Shown here: piece by piece, positions 15,115 to 23,882 of the stretch | Layout: each line of letters begins with the position of its first letter | Position numbering within the stretch: the stretch's first letter is position 1 | Assembly: GCA_000435835.1 (NCBI GenBank) | Contig: FR883388.1 | Span: 1 to 27,014 of the forward strand | Length of the DNA stretch: 27,014 nucleotides | Direction: 5' to 3' | DNA from: Clostridium sp. CAG:221 | GTDB lineage: Bacteria > Bacillota > Clostridia > Clostridiales > Clostridiaceae | The notes under the pieces: generated by a model | What the model saw: the letters and a program-made list of their open reading frames with translations, nothing else | What the model was told of the DNA's origin: nothing | Database searches by the model: none | Position numbers and translations under genes: made by a program

Positions 15115-15143
15115 GTATTTAATAAATACTCCCAAAAAAGGAG
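15115..15143 (+). promoter_or_regulatory. atpE-atpF spacer with competing hairpins near the atpF ribosome binding site
   Basis: GTATTT (15115-15120) can pair with AAATAC (15124-15129). Alternatively CTCC (15129-15132) can pair with GGAG (15140-15143), which is the atpF ribosome binding site. The two helices overlap at 15129 and exclude each other. Confidence 0.3.
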
Positions 15144-15156
15144 GCGAATTTTTGTT

Positions 15157-15636
15157 ATGGAAATAAACCTAGGGCTTATATTAGCAAGTTTGATTAACTT
15201 CTTTATTTTATTTGCAATACTTAAGCATTTCTTCTTTGGAAAAGTAAAGGCAATTATTGACGAAAGAGAAGAATACATAAATGAGCAGATGGATGATGCA
15301 GAAGAAGCTACTAACAAGGCTAGACTTCTTGCTATTGAAAATGAAAGAATATTAAAGCAAGCTAGAGAAGAAGGTAAAAAGATAACAGAAGAAAAGAAAA
15401 GAAAAGCAGAAGAGATTTATGATGAAATTGTGTTAGAAGCTAAAAATGAGGCTAATACAATCATCGAAAGAGCTAAAGTTGAAATCAATAGAGAAAGAGA
15501 AAAGGTTGAATATCAATTAAAGAAAGAAGCTATTGATTTAGCTTTAGAGTTATCTACTAAGGTTATCGAAAAAAATATTGATAAAGAAAAAAATAAAGAG
15601 CTTATTGATGAGTTTATTACTGAGGTAGGAAATTAA
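15157..15636 (+). CDS. atpF: ATP synthase F0 subunit b
   Basis: Peripheral stalk subunit that ties F1 to F0. It is 159 residues: one N-terminal membrane helix (about 4-24), then a long charged coiled coil rich in Glu, Lys and Arg to the end. AGGAGG (15139-15144) is 12 nt from the ATG, longer than usual, and may fold with upstream CTCC. Its stop is 2 nt before the ATG of atpH. Confidence 0.95.
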   Translation: MEINLGLILASLINFFILFAILKHFFFGKVKAIIDEREEYINEQMDDAEEATNKARLLAIENERILKQAREEGKKITEEKKRKAEEIYDEIVLEAKNEANTIIERAKVEINREREKVEYQLKKEAIDLALELSTKVIEKNIDKEKNKELIDEFITEVGN

Positions 15637-15638
15637 AT

Positions 15639-16178
15639 ATGTTTGAGTATTTAGACCGAAGATATGCCCTTGCCCTTTATGAAGTTGCTGAAGAGAAAGG
15701 TAAAGTGCAAGAGTATTTAAATGATTTAAGAGAAATTTGTGACCTTATAGATAATAATAAAGATTTTTACGAGGTAGTTAAGCATCCTCAAATAAGTACA
15801 AAGCAAAAAAAGAAAACTTTTATAAATATTTTTAAAGGTAATATTGATGAAGAGCTTTTATCATTTTTATTAATATTAATAGAAAAGGATAGAATACTAT
15901 TCTTAAGAGAAAAGCTTAATGAAATGGAAAAAATCGACCTTGAAAGAAAGAATACTTATAGAGGAATAGTAAAGACTACAGAACCTTTAAGTGAAGAGCA
16001 GTATAATAATTTAATTACAAAGCTTGAAAAGAAATATAATAAGAAAATTATTTTACAACAAGTTATTGATTCAAGCATTCTAGGTGGAATATATGTAAGA
16101 GTTAATAATGAAGTAATGGATGGCACTGTAAAATTAAGATTAGAAGAATTAAAGAAATTAATGGTTAGTGCAGAATAG
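15639..16178 (+). CDS. atpH: ATP synthase F1 subunit delta
   Basis: Connects the b stalk to the top of the alpha3beta3 head. It is 179 residues with the family start (RRYALALYEVAEEKGK) and the C-terminal signature SSILGGIYVRVNNEVMDGTVKLRLEEL. Its ribosome binding site (GAGGTAGG) lies in the last codons of atpF. It stops 10 nt before the atpA start. Confidence 0.95.
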   Translation: MFEYLDRRYALALYEVAEEKGKVQEYLNDLREICDLIDNNKDFYEVVKHPQISTKQKKKTFINIFKGNIDEELLSFLLILIEKDRILFLREKLNEMEKIDLERKNTYRGIVKTTEPLSEEQYNNLITKLEKKYNKKIILQQVIDSSILGGIYVRVNNEVMDGTVKLRLEELKKLMVSAE

Positions 16179-16188
16179 AGGTGATGGT

Positions 16189-17703
16189 ATGAATATTAAA
16201 CCAGAAGAAATTACATCAATTATAAAAAAAGAAATTCAAAGATATGGTGCACAGATTCAAACCATAGACTCTGGTACAATAATTCAGATCGGTGATGGTA
16301 TAGCAAGAGTATACGGTTTGGATGATTGTATGCAAGGTGAACTTTTAGAGTTCCCTAATGGCGTATTTGGTATGGCATTAAATCTTGAACAAGATAATGT
16401 AGGATGTGTACTTCTTGGATCAGAAGAAGGAATAAAAGAAGGGGATATAGTAAAAAGAACTAATAAAATAGTTGAAGTCCCTGTTGGTGAAGGAATGCTT
16501 GGAAGAGTAGTTAATTCATTAGGTGAAGAAATAGATGGTAAAGGGCCAATAATAACTAATAAAACTAGACCAATAGAAGTTCCAGCACCAAGTATAATCG
16601 ATAGACAATCTGTTAAAGAACCATTACAAACAGGTATCAAGGCTATTGACTCAATGATTCCAATTGGAAAAGGTCAAAGAGAGTTAATCATAGGTGATAG
16701 ACAGACTGGTAAGACAGCAATTGCTATCGATACTATATTAAATCAAAAGGGAAAAGATGTTATTTGCATATATGTTGCTATAGGGCAAAAACAATCAACA
16801 GTTGCTCATATTGTTAACACATTAGAAACTATGGGAGCTTTAGATTATTCAATAGTAGTAGCAGCCACTGCTTCTGAAAGTGCGCCACTACAATATTTAG
16901 CACCATATGCTGGATGTAGTATTGGAGAATACTTTATGCATCAAGGGAAAGATGTTCTTATAATATATGATGATTTATCTAAGCATGCAGTAGCATATAG
17001 AACAATGTCACTATTACTTAGAAGACCACCAGGAAGAGAAGCATATCCAGGAGATGTTTTCTATATTCATTCAAGATTATTAGAAAGAGCTGCAAGGCTT
17101 TCAGATGAATTAGGTGGAGGTTCATTAACTGCACTTCCAATAATAGAAACATTAGCTGGAGATGTTACCGCATATATTCCAACAAATGTTATTTCTATAA
17201 CTGATGGACAGATATTCCTTGAAACTGGCTTATTCTTAGCAGGGCAGAGACCAGCTGTTAATGCAGGTATTTCAGTATCAAGAGTTGGTGGTAATGCTCA
17301 AATAAAAGCAATGAAACAAGTTTCAGGTACTTTAAGATTAGAGCTTGCACAGTTTAGAGAATTAGAAGCTTTTACTCAATTTGGATCAGATTTAGATTCT
17401 GACTCAAAGAGAAGACTTGAAAAAGGTAAGAGAATTGTAGAAGTATTAAAACAAGATCAATACAATCCAATGGATGTAGAAAAAGAGATACTTATTCTTT
17501 ATGCAGTAGTTAATGATTTCTTATCTGATATAGATGTTTCAGATATAAGAAAGTTTGAAGCTGAATTCTTAGAATATGCTGATACTCATTATAGAGATTT
17601 ATTAAAAGAAATAGTAGAAGTGGGAGCATTGACTGATGAAATAAAAGTCAAAATGGAAAACTCTATTTTAGAATTTAAAAAAATATTTTTACAAAATGCA
17701 TAG
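16189..17703 (+). CDS. atpA: ATP synthase F1 subunit alpha
   Basis: Non-catalytic nucleotide-binding subunit of the F1 head, 504 residues. Walker A GDRQTGKT is at 169-176, the same numbering as E. coli. VLIIYDDLSKHA carries Walker B, and the family signature PGREAYPGDVFYIHSRLLERAA and the VGGNAQIKAMKQVSGTLR segment are present. The ATG at 16189 is preferred over an in-frame GTG at 16168, which overlaps the end of atpH, because AGAGGTGA sits just before it. Confidence 0.97.
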   Translation: MNIKPEEITSIIKKEIQRYGAQIQTIDSGTIIQIGDGIARVYGLDDCMQGELLEFPNGVFGMALNLEQDNVGCVLLGSEEGIKEGDIVKRTNKIVEVPVGEGMLGRVVNSLGEEIDGKGPIITNKTRPIEVPAPSIIDRQSVKEPLQTGIKAIDSMIPIGKGQRELIIGDRQTGKTAIAIDTILNQKGKDVICIYVAIGQKQSTVAHIVNTLETMGALDYSIVVAATASESAPLQYLAPYAGCSIGEYFMHQGKDVLIIYDDLSKHAVAYRTMSLLLRRPPGREAYPGDVFYIHSRLLERAARLSDELGGGSLTALPIIETLAGDVTAYIPTNVISITDGQIFLETGLFLAGQRPAVNAGISVSRVGGNAQIKAMKQVSGTLRLELAQFRELEAFTQFGSDLDSDSKRRLEKGKRIVEVLKQDQYNPMDVEKEILILYAVVNDFLSDIDVSDIRKFEAEFLEYADTHYRDLLKEIVEVGALTDEIKVKMENSILEFKKIFLQNA

Positions 17704-17720
17704 CTTTAAATAGCTATGCA
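17697..17720 (+). other. Perfect hairpin across the atpA stop codon
   Basis: TGCATAGCT (17697-17705) pairs with AGCTATGCA (17712-17720) around TTAAAT. The TAG stop (17701-17703) lies inside the stem. There is no T-tract, so it is more likely an RNA processing or coupling element than a terminator. Confidence 0.5.
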
Positions 17721-17740
17721 ATTCTTTAGGAGGTAGAACT

Positions 17741-18589
17741 GTGGGAGCAGCGGGACTTATAGAAATAAAAAGAAGATTAAAGTCTGTTGAAAGTACTAGA
17801 AAAATTACCAAAGCTATGGGACTTGTTGCCACTTCTAAACTAAGAAAAGTAAGAAATGAGCTTGCAAATAATGAAAAATACAACGAGCTATGCAAAGATA
17901 TAGTTGATGTTGTAGTTTCAAATCTTCCAGAAGGATATGAATCAATATATTGCACAGAAAGAAAAGGCGATAAATTGTATATTGTATTAACTTCAGATAC
18001 AGGGCTATGTGGAGGATATAATAATAATGTTATAGCATATCTTAAGGAAGTTTTAGATAATGAAAGTGGAACTGAAAAAATAGTACTAGTTGGAAGTAAA
18101 GGGTTATCATATATGAGTAAATATGGTTTAAGTACTTTTAATCAGTATGTATCTATTCCAGATATTCCAACTATAGCAGAAATAAATAAAATATATAATG
18201 AAGCCATATATCTATATAAGCAAGGTGATATATCTGAGGTTAATATAGTATATACAAAATTCATATCGCCAATGAAACAAGAACCTATATTAATTAAGAT
18301 GCTACCTTTTGAAACAGATAGTAGTAAAAAGGAAGACTACTTAATAGAACCAAATTTTGAAGAGGTTTTAAATAATTCAATTGACACTTATTTAAAGAGT
18401 CAATTACAAAATTGTATGCTTCATGCTAAAGCTAGTGAACAAAGTGCCAGAATGACAGCAATGGATGGAGCTACAGAAAATGCTAGTGACATAATTAATA
18501 ATTTAAATATTAAGTATAACAGAATAAGGCAATCAGTTATTACACAAGAAATTAGTGAAATAGTTGGTGGGGCTGAAGCTCAAAAGTAA
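17741..18589 (+). CDS. atpG: ATP synthase F1 subunit gamma
   Basis: Central rotating shaft of F1, 282 residues. The N-terminal helix (IKRRLKSVESTRKITKAMGLVATSKLRK) and the C-terminal helix (RIRQSVITQEISEIVGGAEA) that together form the coiled-coil shaft are both intact. The start is GTG at 17741, with AGGAGG (17728-17733) 7 nt upstream; no ATG fits. Confidence 0.96.
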   Translation: MGAAGLIEIKRRLKSVESTRKITKAMGLVATSKLRKVRNELANNEKYNELCKDIVDVVVSNLPEGYESIYCTERKGDKLYIVLTSDTGLCGGYNNNVIAYLKEVLDNESGTEKIVLVGSKGLSYMSKYGLSTFNQYVSIPDIPTIAEINKIYNEAIYLYKQGDISEVNIVYTKFISPMKQEPILIKMLPFETDSSKKEDYLIEPNFEEVLNNSIDTYLKSQLQNCMLHAKASEQSARMTAMDGATENASDIINNLNIKYNRIRQSVITQEISEIVGGAEAQK

Positions 18590-18604
18590 CAGGGAGGTAG
18601 ACAA

Positions 18605-19999
18605 ATGGCTGAAGAAAAAGTAGGAAAAGTTGTTCAGGTAATAGGGCCTGTGGTAGATATAAAATTTGATTCAGATTCATTGCCTAATATATATAATGAA
18701 ATAAAAATAGATATGGGTGATCATGTTTTAGCTGTTGAAGTTGAACAGCATATGGGAGATGACATAGTTAGAACTATAGCCATGGAATCTACAGATGGAT
18801 TAAAGAGAGGCGTTAAAGCTGTTGATACAGGAAAACCTATTTCAGTACCAGTAGGAAAAAATGTATTAGGAAGATTATTTAATGTATTAGGAAATCCAAT
18901 TGATAATTGTGGACCAGTAGAAAGTGAAGAGTATTATCCAATACATAGACCAGCTCCAAGCTTTAAAGAACAATCTTTAGAGCCGGAAATGTTTGAAACA
19001 GGTATTAAAGTTATAGACTTAATTGCTCCATATCAAAAAGGTGGAAAAATAGGTTTATTTGGTGGAGCTGGTGTTGGTAAGACAGTATTAATCCAAGAGC
19101 TTATTAATAATATAGCAAAAGAACATGGTGGATTATCAGTATTTACTGGTGTTGGAGAAAGATCAAGAGAAGGTAATGATTTATATCATGAAATGATGGA
19201 TTCAGGAGTTATCAATAAAACTGCTCTTGTATTTGGTCAAATGAATGAATCACCTGGTGCCAGAATGAGAGTTTCTTTAACAGGACTTACAATGGCGGAG
19301 TATTTTAGAGATCAAGGTCAGGACGTATTATTATTTATTGATAATATATTTAGATTTACACAAGCTGGATCAGAAGTTTCTGCACTTCTTGGAAGAATTC
19401 CATCTGCCGTTGGTTATCAACCAACATTAGCAACTGAAATGGGAGCACTTGAAGAAAGAATTACTTCAACTAAGGATGGATCAATTACATCTGTGCAAGC
19501 AGTATATGTACCTGCAGATGACTTAACAGACCCAGCTCCAGCTACAACATTTACTCATTTAGATGCTACTACAGTATTATCAAGATCTATATCTGAGCTT
19601 GGTATATATCCAGCAGTTGATCCTCTTGAATCTTCTTCAAGAATATTAGATCCAAGAATTGTTGGAAAAGAGCATTATGATGTAGCTATACAAGTAAAAC
19701 ATATATTAGAAAGATATAAGGAGCTTCAAGATATAATTGCCATATTAGGTATTGATGAATTATCTGATGAAGATAAGGCTATTGTTAATAGAGCAAGAAA
19801 AGTCCAAAGATTTTTATCACAACCATTTACAGTTGGTGAACAGTTTACAGGTATGCCAGGTAAATATGTACCTATAAAGGAAACTATTAGAGGATTCAAG
19901 GAAATATTAGAAGGAAAGCATGACGACTTACCTGAATCAGCATTCTTATTTGCTGGAACTATTGAAGATGTTATACAAAAAGCGAATAAGATTAAATAG
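18605..19999 (+). CDS. atpD: ATP synthase F1 subunit beta
   Basis: Catalytic subunit of the F1 head, 464 residues. Walker A GGAGVGKT is at 153-160, Walker B is VLLFIDNIFRF, the ALLGRIPSAVGYQP signature is present, and the DELSEED-like lever reads DELSDED. GGGAGG precedes the ATG, 15 nt after atpG. Confidence 0.98.
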   Translation: MAEEKVGKVVQVIGPVVDIKFDSDSLPNIYNEIKIDMGDHVLAVEVEQHMGDDIVRTIAMESTDGLKRGVKAVDTGKPISVPVGKNVLGRLFNVLGNPIDNCGPVESEEYYPIHRPAPSFKEQSLEPEMFETGIKVIDLIAPYQKGGKIGLFGGAGVGKTVLIQELINNIAKEHGGLSVFTGVGERSREGNDLYHEMMDSGVINKTALVFGQMNESPGARMRVSLTGLTMAEYFRDQGQDVLLFIDNIFRFTQAGSEVSALLGRIPSAVGYQPTLATEMGALEERITSTKDGSITSVQAVYVPADDLTDPAPATTFTHLDATTVLSRSISELGIYPAVDPLESSSRILDPRIVGKEHYDVAIQVKHILERYKELQDIIAILGIDELSDEDKAIVNRARKVQRFLSQPFTVGEQFTGMPGKYVPIKETIRGFKEILEGKHDDLPESAFLFAGTIEDVIQKANKIK

Positions 20000-20010
20000 G
20001 AGATATAAAT

Positions 20011-20412
20011 ATGAGTAATTTAATTAAATTAAATATTATAGCTCCAGGAAGAGGTCCAATTACTGAGGAAATTATTTCTTTAATTACAGAAAATTCATCA
20101 GGGCAAATAGAATTTATGAGAGGGCATACACCAATTATAAGTAGCACTATACCAACTATAAGTAGAATTAAAACTGCTAATGGTGAAGAAAAGAAAATCT
20201 TCACTGCTACAGGAATAGTAAGAGTTAAAAATAATATAATTGATTTTATTGTGGATTCAATGAATTATCAAGAAGAAATAGACTTAAGGCGTGCTGAAGA
20301 ATCAAAAGAAAGAGCGGAAAAACGACTTAAACAAAAAGATAATATTGATGTTTTGAGAGCAGAAAAATCTTTAGCAAGAGCTATTGCAAGAATAAGATTA
20401 GCCCAAGGTTAA
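20011..20412 (+). CDS. atpC: ATP synthase F1 subunit epsilon
   Basis: Small subunit at the foot of the shaft that can brake ATP hydrolysis. It is 133 residues: an N-terminal beta sandwich (to about 85; GRGPITEEI, EFMRGHTPI) and a complete C-terminal pair of charged helices (LRRAEESKERAEKRL, then LRAEKSLARAIARIRLA). A TAGGAG precedes the ATG. It is the last gene of the operon; its stop overlaps the terminator stem. Confidence 0.95.
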   Translation: MSNLIKLNIIAPGRGPITEEIISLITENSSGQIEFMRGHTPIISSTIPTISRIKTANGEEKKIFTATGIVRVKNNIIDFIVDSMNYQEEIDLRRAEESKERAEKRLKQKDNIDVLRAEKSLARAIARIRLAQG

Positions 20413-20449
20413 AAAAAGACTACCTATTATATTTAGGTAGTCTTTTTTT
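20411..20449 (+). terminator. Terminator of the ATP synthase operon
   Basis: A 16-bp perfect stem (20411-20426 with 20434-20449) has a 7-nt loop; GACTACCTA pairs with TAGGTAGTC and a run of seven T closes the 3' arm. The A-run on the 5' side makes it usable in both directions. The following 20450-20578 spacer has a TATAAT at 20507-20512 with no clear -35. Confidence 0.93.
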
Positions 20450-20578
20450 GTTATTAAATCCTTGCTTTTGTAGAATAGTAACAATTTTAGAGTTTTTTTA
20501 ATATATTATAATATATTAAATTTGTATAAAAAAATAATATATGGACAATAATTTTAGAGGAAAGGTGGGAGAAAATAT

Positions 20579-21220
20579 ATGAAAAAAATCCTTATTATAT
20601 TTCTTGGAATCTTTTCTCTATTAATTATTAATGGAGGATATTGTTTAGCAAAACAAGATGTAGAAAGTTTTTCTGTTATTGAAAATAAAATGTCTGAAGA
20701 GTTTGACATAGTAGAAAATGGTGTAAAGTTTCAATATTTCACCAATTCATCAGAAAATCAAGAAAACGAAAGAATAGAAAATTGCATAATTAATAAATAT
20801 GGAGTAGATGTAGTAAAGAAGGGAAATAATATTAAAGCAGAGAATGAAAATGTTAATATAGACATAAGCATATACAATATAGATAATAAAACAAAGGTAG
20901 AAATAATACTAATAAATAAGGATAGTTCAGTAAAAACAGAAAGTTTATTAGACATTGCAAAAGAGATAAGAAGCAATGAGTATACTGGAACAAGAATTTT
21001 TCAATTTGTTAAATACAGAACAGAATATAGTGCTGAAAGTATTCCTAAAAGTATAATTGAAAATAGTAAACAAGATACCATAAGATCCTTAGAAATTAAT
21101 AATGGAAAAGTAAGTAACATTGTTATGAATGATGATAAAAGTATTAATGTTGCACAAGTTAATTATAATTCAGGATCATATTTAATTATTGGTACTCCAA
21201 CAATTTTCATAACATACTAA
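20579..21220 (+). CDS. YwmB-like secreted protein of unknown function
   Basis: A 213-residue protein with a typical signal peptide: MKKILII, then a hydrophobic core to about residue 20 and a likely cut after CLA near 24. The mature part is rich in Asn, Glu and Lys and alternates short strands and helices, so it should lie outside the membrane. The family call rests mainly on position: in Bacillus and many Firmicutes a YwmB (DUF1779) gene precedes murA. The function of YwmB is not known. GGTGGGAG precedes the ATG, and the stop is 20 nt from the murA start, so the two are probably co-transcribed. Confidence 0.65.
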   Translation: MKKILIIFLGIFSLLIINGGYCLAKQDVESFSVIENKMSEEFDIVENGVKFQYFTNSSENQENERIENCIINKYGVDVVKKGNNIKAENENVNIDISIYNIDNKTKVEIILINKDSSVKTESLLDIAKEIRSNEYTGTRIFQFVKYRTEYSAESIPKSIIENSKQDTIRSLEINNGKVSNIVMNDDKSINVAQVNYNSGSYLIIGTPTIFITY

Positions 21221-21240
21221 CAATAAATATGGAGGATAAT

Positions 21241-22503
21241 ATGGAAAAGATTATAGTTAAAGGTGGGAAGAAGCTTCAAGGGGAAGTTGATATAAGTGTT
21301 GCTAAAAATTCAGTTTTACCTATAATAGTAGCAACAATACTAAATCCAACTCCAATAGTAATAAAAAATGTGCCAATGTTAGAAGATGTAACTGTATTAA
21401 TAAATTTATTGAGAGAATTGGAATGTGAAGTAAATTTTTCACAGATAACAGGTGATTTAATTATAGATACATCTAATTTAAAGGAAGTGGATGCTAATAG
21501 TGAACTTATAAGAAAGATGAGAGCATCCTTTTTAATTATGGGTCCGATGCTTTCAAGATTTGGAAGATGTAAAATATCTATGCCTGGCGGATGTAATATT
21601 GGAAGTCGTCCAATAGATCTTCATCTAAAGGGATTTAAGTGCTTAGGAATAGAATCAGAGACAGGATATGGCTATGTAGAATCAAAAGCAAAAAGAATAA
21701 TAGGAAACAGAGTTTATTTAGATTTTCCATCTGTAGGAGCTACAGAAAATATAATGATGAGTGCTGTTTTAGCTGAAGGAACAACAGTAATAGAAAATGC
21801 TGCAGAGGAGCCAGAAATATGGGATTTAGCACGGTTTTTAAATAGTATGGGCGCTAAAATAACAGGTGCTGGATTTGGAAGAATTACAATAGAAGGTGTT
21901 GAAAGTTTAAAGAAGCCAGAACCATTTACTCCTATTTTTGATAGAATTGAAGCAGGTACTTTTATGGTAGCTGCCGCTATAACCAATAGTAAGATTACTA
22001 TTAATGGAGTTAATGAGCAGCATCTGATGCCAAATATAGAAAAGTTAAAAGAGTGTGGAGTAAATTGTATCGTGGAAGGAAATAGGATGATTGTTGATGG
22101 AACAGGTGAGAAAAAGCCTGTAGATATAAAAACAATGCCTTATCCAGGATTTCCAACAGATATGCAGCCACAAATGATGGTTTTATTATCTATGACGCCA
22201 GGTGTAAGTGTAATTACTGAGACTGTATTTGAAAATAGGTTTATGCATGTTGGTGAATTAGGAAGAATGGGTGCAAATATCAAGATAGATGGAAAAGTTG
22301 CTATAGTTGAAGGTGTTAGTCAGCTTACTGGATGTAATGTCAAGGCTACAGATTTAAGAGCTGGAGCAGCTATGATATTGGCTGGATTAGTTGCCAATGG
22401 GCAAACTGAAATTGGAGAAGTTTATCATATTGATAGAGGATATACTAATATAGAAGAAAAATTTGTTAAGCTTGGTGCTGACATTGAAAGAGTGACAATT
22501 TAA
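21241..22503 (+). CDS. murA: UDP-N-acetylglucosamine 1-carboxyvinyltransferase
   Basis: First committed step of peptidoglycan synthesis: transfers enolpyruvate from PEP to UDP-GlcNAc in the cytosol. It is the target of fosfomycin. It is 420 residues. Lys22 in VAKNS and the active-site cysteine, Cys118 in MPGGCNIGSRP, are present, so it should be fosfomycin-sensitive; FPTDMQPQ and the DLRAGAA segment are also typical. The ATG at 21241 follows GGAGG (21231-21235); an earlier in-frame ATG at 21229 overlaps that site and is not used. In B. subtilis this position holds murAA. Confidence 0.97.
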   Translation: MEKIIVKGGKKLQGEVDISVAKNSVLPIIVATILNPTPIVIKNVPMLEDVTVLINLLRELECEVNFSQITGDLIIDTSNLKEVDANSELIRKMRASFLIMGPMLSRFGRCKISMPGGCNIGSRPIDLHLKGFKCLGIESETGYGYVESKAKRIIGNRVYLDFPSVGATENIMMSAVLAEGTTVIENAAEEPEIWDLARFLNSMGAKITGAGFGRITIEGVESLKKPEPFTPIFDRIEAGTFMVAAAITNSKITINGVNEQHLMPNIEKLKECGVNCIVEGNRMIVDGTGEKKPVDIKTMPYPGFPTDMQPQMMVLLSMTPGVSVITETVFENRFMHVGELGRMGANIKIDGKVAIVEGVSQLTGCNVKATDLRAGAAMILAGLVANGQTEIGEVYHIDRGYTNIEEKFVKLGADIERVTI

Positions 22504-22517
22504 TAAATAGCTTTCTT

Positions 22518-22580
22518 AAATTAGGATTTATATCAAAAATAACAGTATTTAAGTTTGATATAAATCCTAGTTTATTTTTT
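22518..22580 (+). terminator. Terminator of murA
   Basis: A 16-bp perfect stem (22522-22537 with 22554-22569) extends by four more pairs and has a 16-nt loop. GTTTATTTTTT follows. It is unusually long for this window. Confidence 0.75.
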
Positions 22581-22635
22581 ACTATAAAATTAATAAGTTA
22601 TAGAGTTAGTGTAATATTTATCACTACTTAAAAGG

Positions 22636-22664
22636 TGTTATTTTCTATTTTTGTAACATATATT
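22636..22664 (+). promoter_or_regulatory. Candidate sigma-E promoter of spoIID
   Basis: TGTTATT (22636-22642), exactly 14 nt, then CATATATT (22657-22664). Against the B. subtilis sigma-E consensus (KMATATT, N14-15, CATACAMT) this matches 5 of 7 and 6 of 8 positions. spoIID is a classic sigma-E gene. Confidence 0.45.
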
Positions 22665-22687
22665 TATTTAGAGTAGGAGGATGGAAA

Positions 22688-23743
22688 ATGGCAAATAGGA
22701 CTGTTATGGCAAAACAATTAAAATGTATAGTATTTACTACTTTGGTTATTATAGTATTTATGATTGCTATGCCAATTTTTATTATGAAGCCTAAGGTAAG
22801 TGCTAACCAGGTGGAAGAAATAACTAATTCAAATGAATCAGTGGAGGCTAGCACAAAACAAAATAATAATATAATAATAAAAGGTAATGAAACAGTTAAG
22901 GTATATATAACTGAAACAGGAAAAATTGAAGAAGTGAATTTAGAAGATTATATATGTGGTGTTGTATCTAATGAAATGCCAGCTAATTTTGAAAAAGAAG
23001 CATTAAAAGCACAAGCTGTGGCTGCCAGGACCTATCTAGCAAGTAAGAAGCTTAATAGTTGTACACTTGATGAAGGGATTGATATTTGTGATTCAACCCA
23101 TTGTCAAGTATACACATCAAAAGAGAAGCGGTTGGAAAAATGGGACGCAAGTTATGCAAATGAGTATTGGAATAAAATAAAGGAAGCAGTAGATGAAACT
23201 AGTGGACAAGTTTTGAGTTATAATGGGGAACTTGTATTATATCCACAGTTCTTTTCTACAAGTTCAGGACAGACTGAGAACTCAGAGGATGTGTATCTAG
23301 GAGAAATACCATATTTAAGATCTGTGTCTAGTACAGGAGAGGAATCAGCACCTAAATACACCAGTACTAAGAGTTTGAAGATAAGTGACTTTGTTTATTT
23401 GTTGAACTCGAATTTTAGTAATTTAAATGTAACAGTAGAAAATATTAAAAATAACTTTAAAATAAAGTCAAGTAGTGAAGCTGGAGGAGTAATAAAGCTG
23501 GATATTAATAATGTGGAAATAAGAGGTATAGATTTTAGGAAAGCTTTGTCACTAAATTCAACTAATTTCACTTACGAATTTAATGGTGATACTATAACAT
23601 TTAATTGTAAAGGATATGGTCACGGGGTAGGCATGAGTCAATGGGGAGCAAATGCAATGGCTAAGAATGGAAGTAGTTATGATGAAATACTTAAGCATTA
23701 TTATACAGGTATTGAAATAACTAATTTAGAATTAACAGAATAA
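22688..23743 (+). CDS. spoIID: Stage II sporulation protein D (peptidoglycan lytic transglycosylase)
   Basis: Mother-cell enzyme that, with SpoIIM and SpoIIP, thins septal peptidoglycan and drives engulfment. It is 351 residues. One N-terminal membrane helix (about 14-36) anchors the catalytic part outside. The SpoIID domain starts with DYICGVVSNEMP, where Glu96 is the probable catalytic residue, followed by KEALKAQAVAARTY. CDSTHCQVY (Cys134, His138, Cys139) resembles the zinc cluster reported for clostridial SpoIID. The C-terminal GYGHGVGMSQWGANAMA signature is intact. AGGAGG precedes the ATG. A candidate sigma-E promoter lies just upstream and a terminator just downstream, so it is expressed alone. 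Confidence 0.96.
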   Translation: MANRTVMAKQLKCIVFTTLVIIVFMIAMPIFIMKPKVSANQVEEITNSNESVEASTKQNNNIIIKGNETVKVYITETGKIEEVNLEDYICGVVSNEMPANFEKEALKAQAVAARTYLASKKLNSCTLDEGIDICDSTHCQVYTSKEKRLEKWDASYANEYWNKIKEAVDETSGQVLSYNGELVLYPQFFSTSSGQTENSEDVYLGEIPYLRSVSSTGEESAPKYTSTKSLKISDFVYLLNSNFSNLNVTVENIKNNFKIKSSSEAGGVIKLDINNVEIRGIDFRKALSLNSTNFTYEFNGDTITFNCKGYGHGVGMSQWGANAMAKNGSSYDEILKHYYTGIEITNLELTE

Positions 23744-23754
23744 TGATAATGTAT

Positions 23755-23790
23755 AAAAAGGTCTTTTGAGATATTTCAAAAGACCTTTTT
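23755..23790 (+). terminator. Terminator of spoIID
   Basis: A perfect 15-bp stem (23755-23769 with 23776-23790), core GGTCTTTTGA, with a 6-nt loop; five T close the 3' arm. Confidence 0.9.
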
Positions 23791-23832
23791 GTTGTTTTAA
23801 GGGGAAATTTGTTATACGGAAATGTTATTTGA

Positions 23833-23848
23833 ATTGAATTAATTCAAT
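23833..23848. promoter_or_regulatory. Perfect 16-bp palindrome upstream of the SpoIIQ-like gene
   Basis: ATTGAATT-AATTCAAT, 34 nt before the ATG. It could be an operator or chance in AT-rich DNA. GGGGAAATT at 23801-23809 fits a sigma-F/G -10 (GGNNANAHT), but no GYATA-type -35 is present. Confidence 0.3.
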
Positions 23849-23882
23849 GAAAACGGTAAGACTACAAAAAGGAGGTGTTGAT

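Noticed and set aside
16284..16640. 118-codon minus-strand frame inside atpA
   Set aside because: It is a mirror of the conserved alpha subunit sequence and has no independent signals.
23801..23809. Sigma-F/G -10 element for the SpoIIQ-like gene
   Set aside because: GGGGAAATT fits the -10 pattern, but the -35 position falls in the spoIID terminator and has no GYATA-like match.
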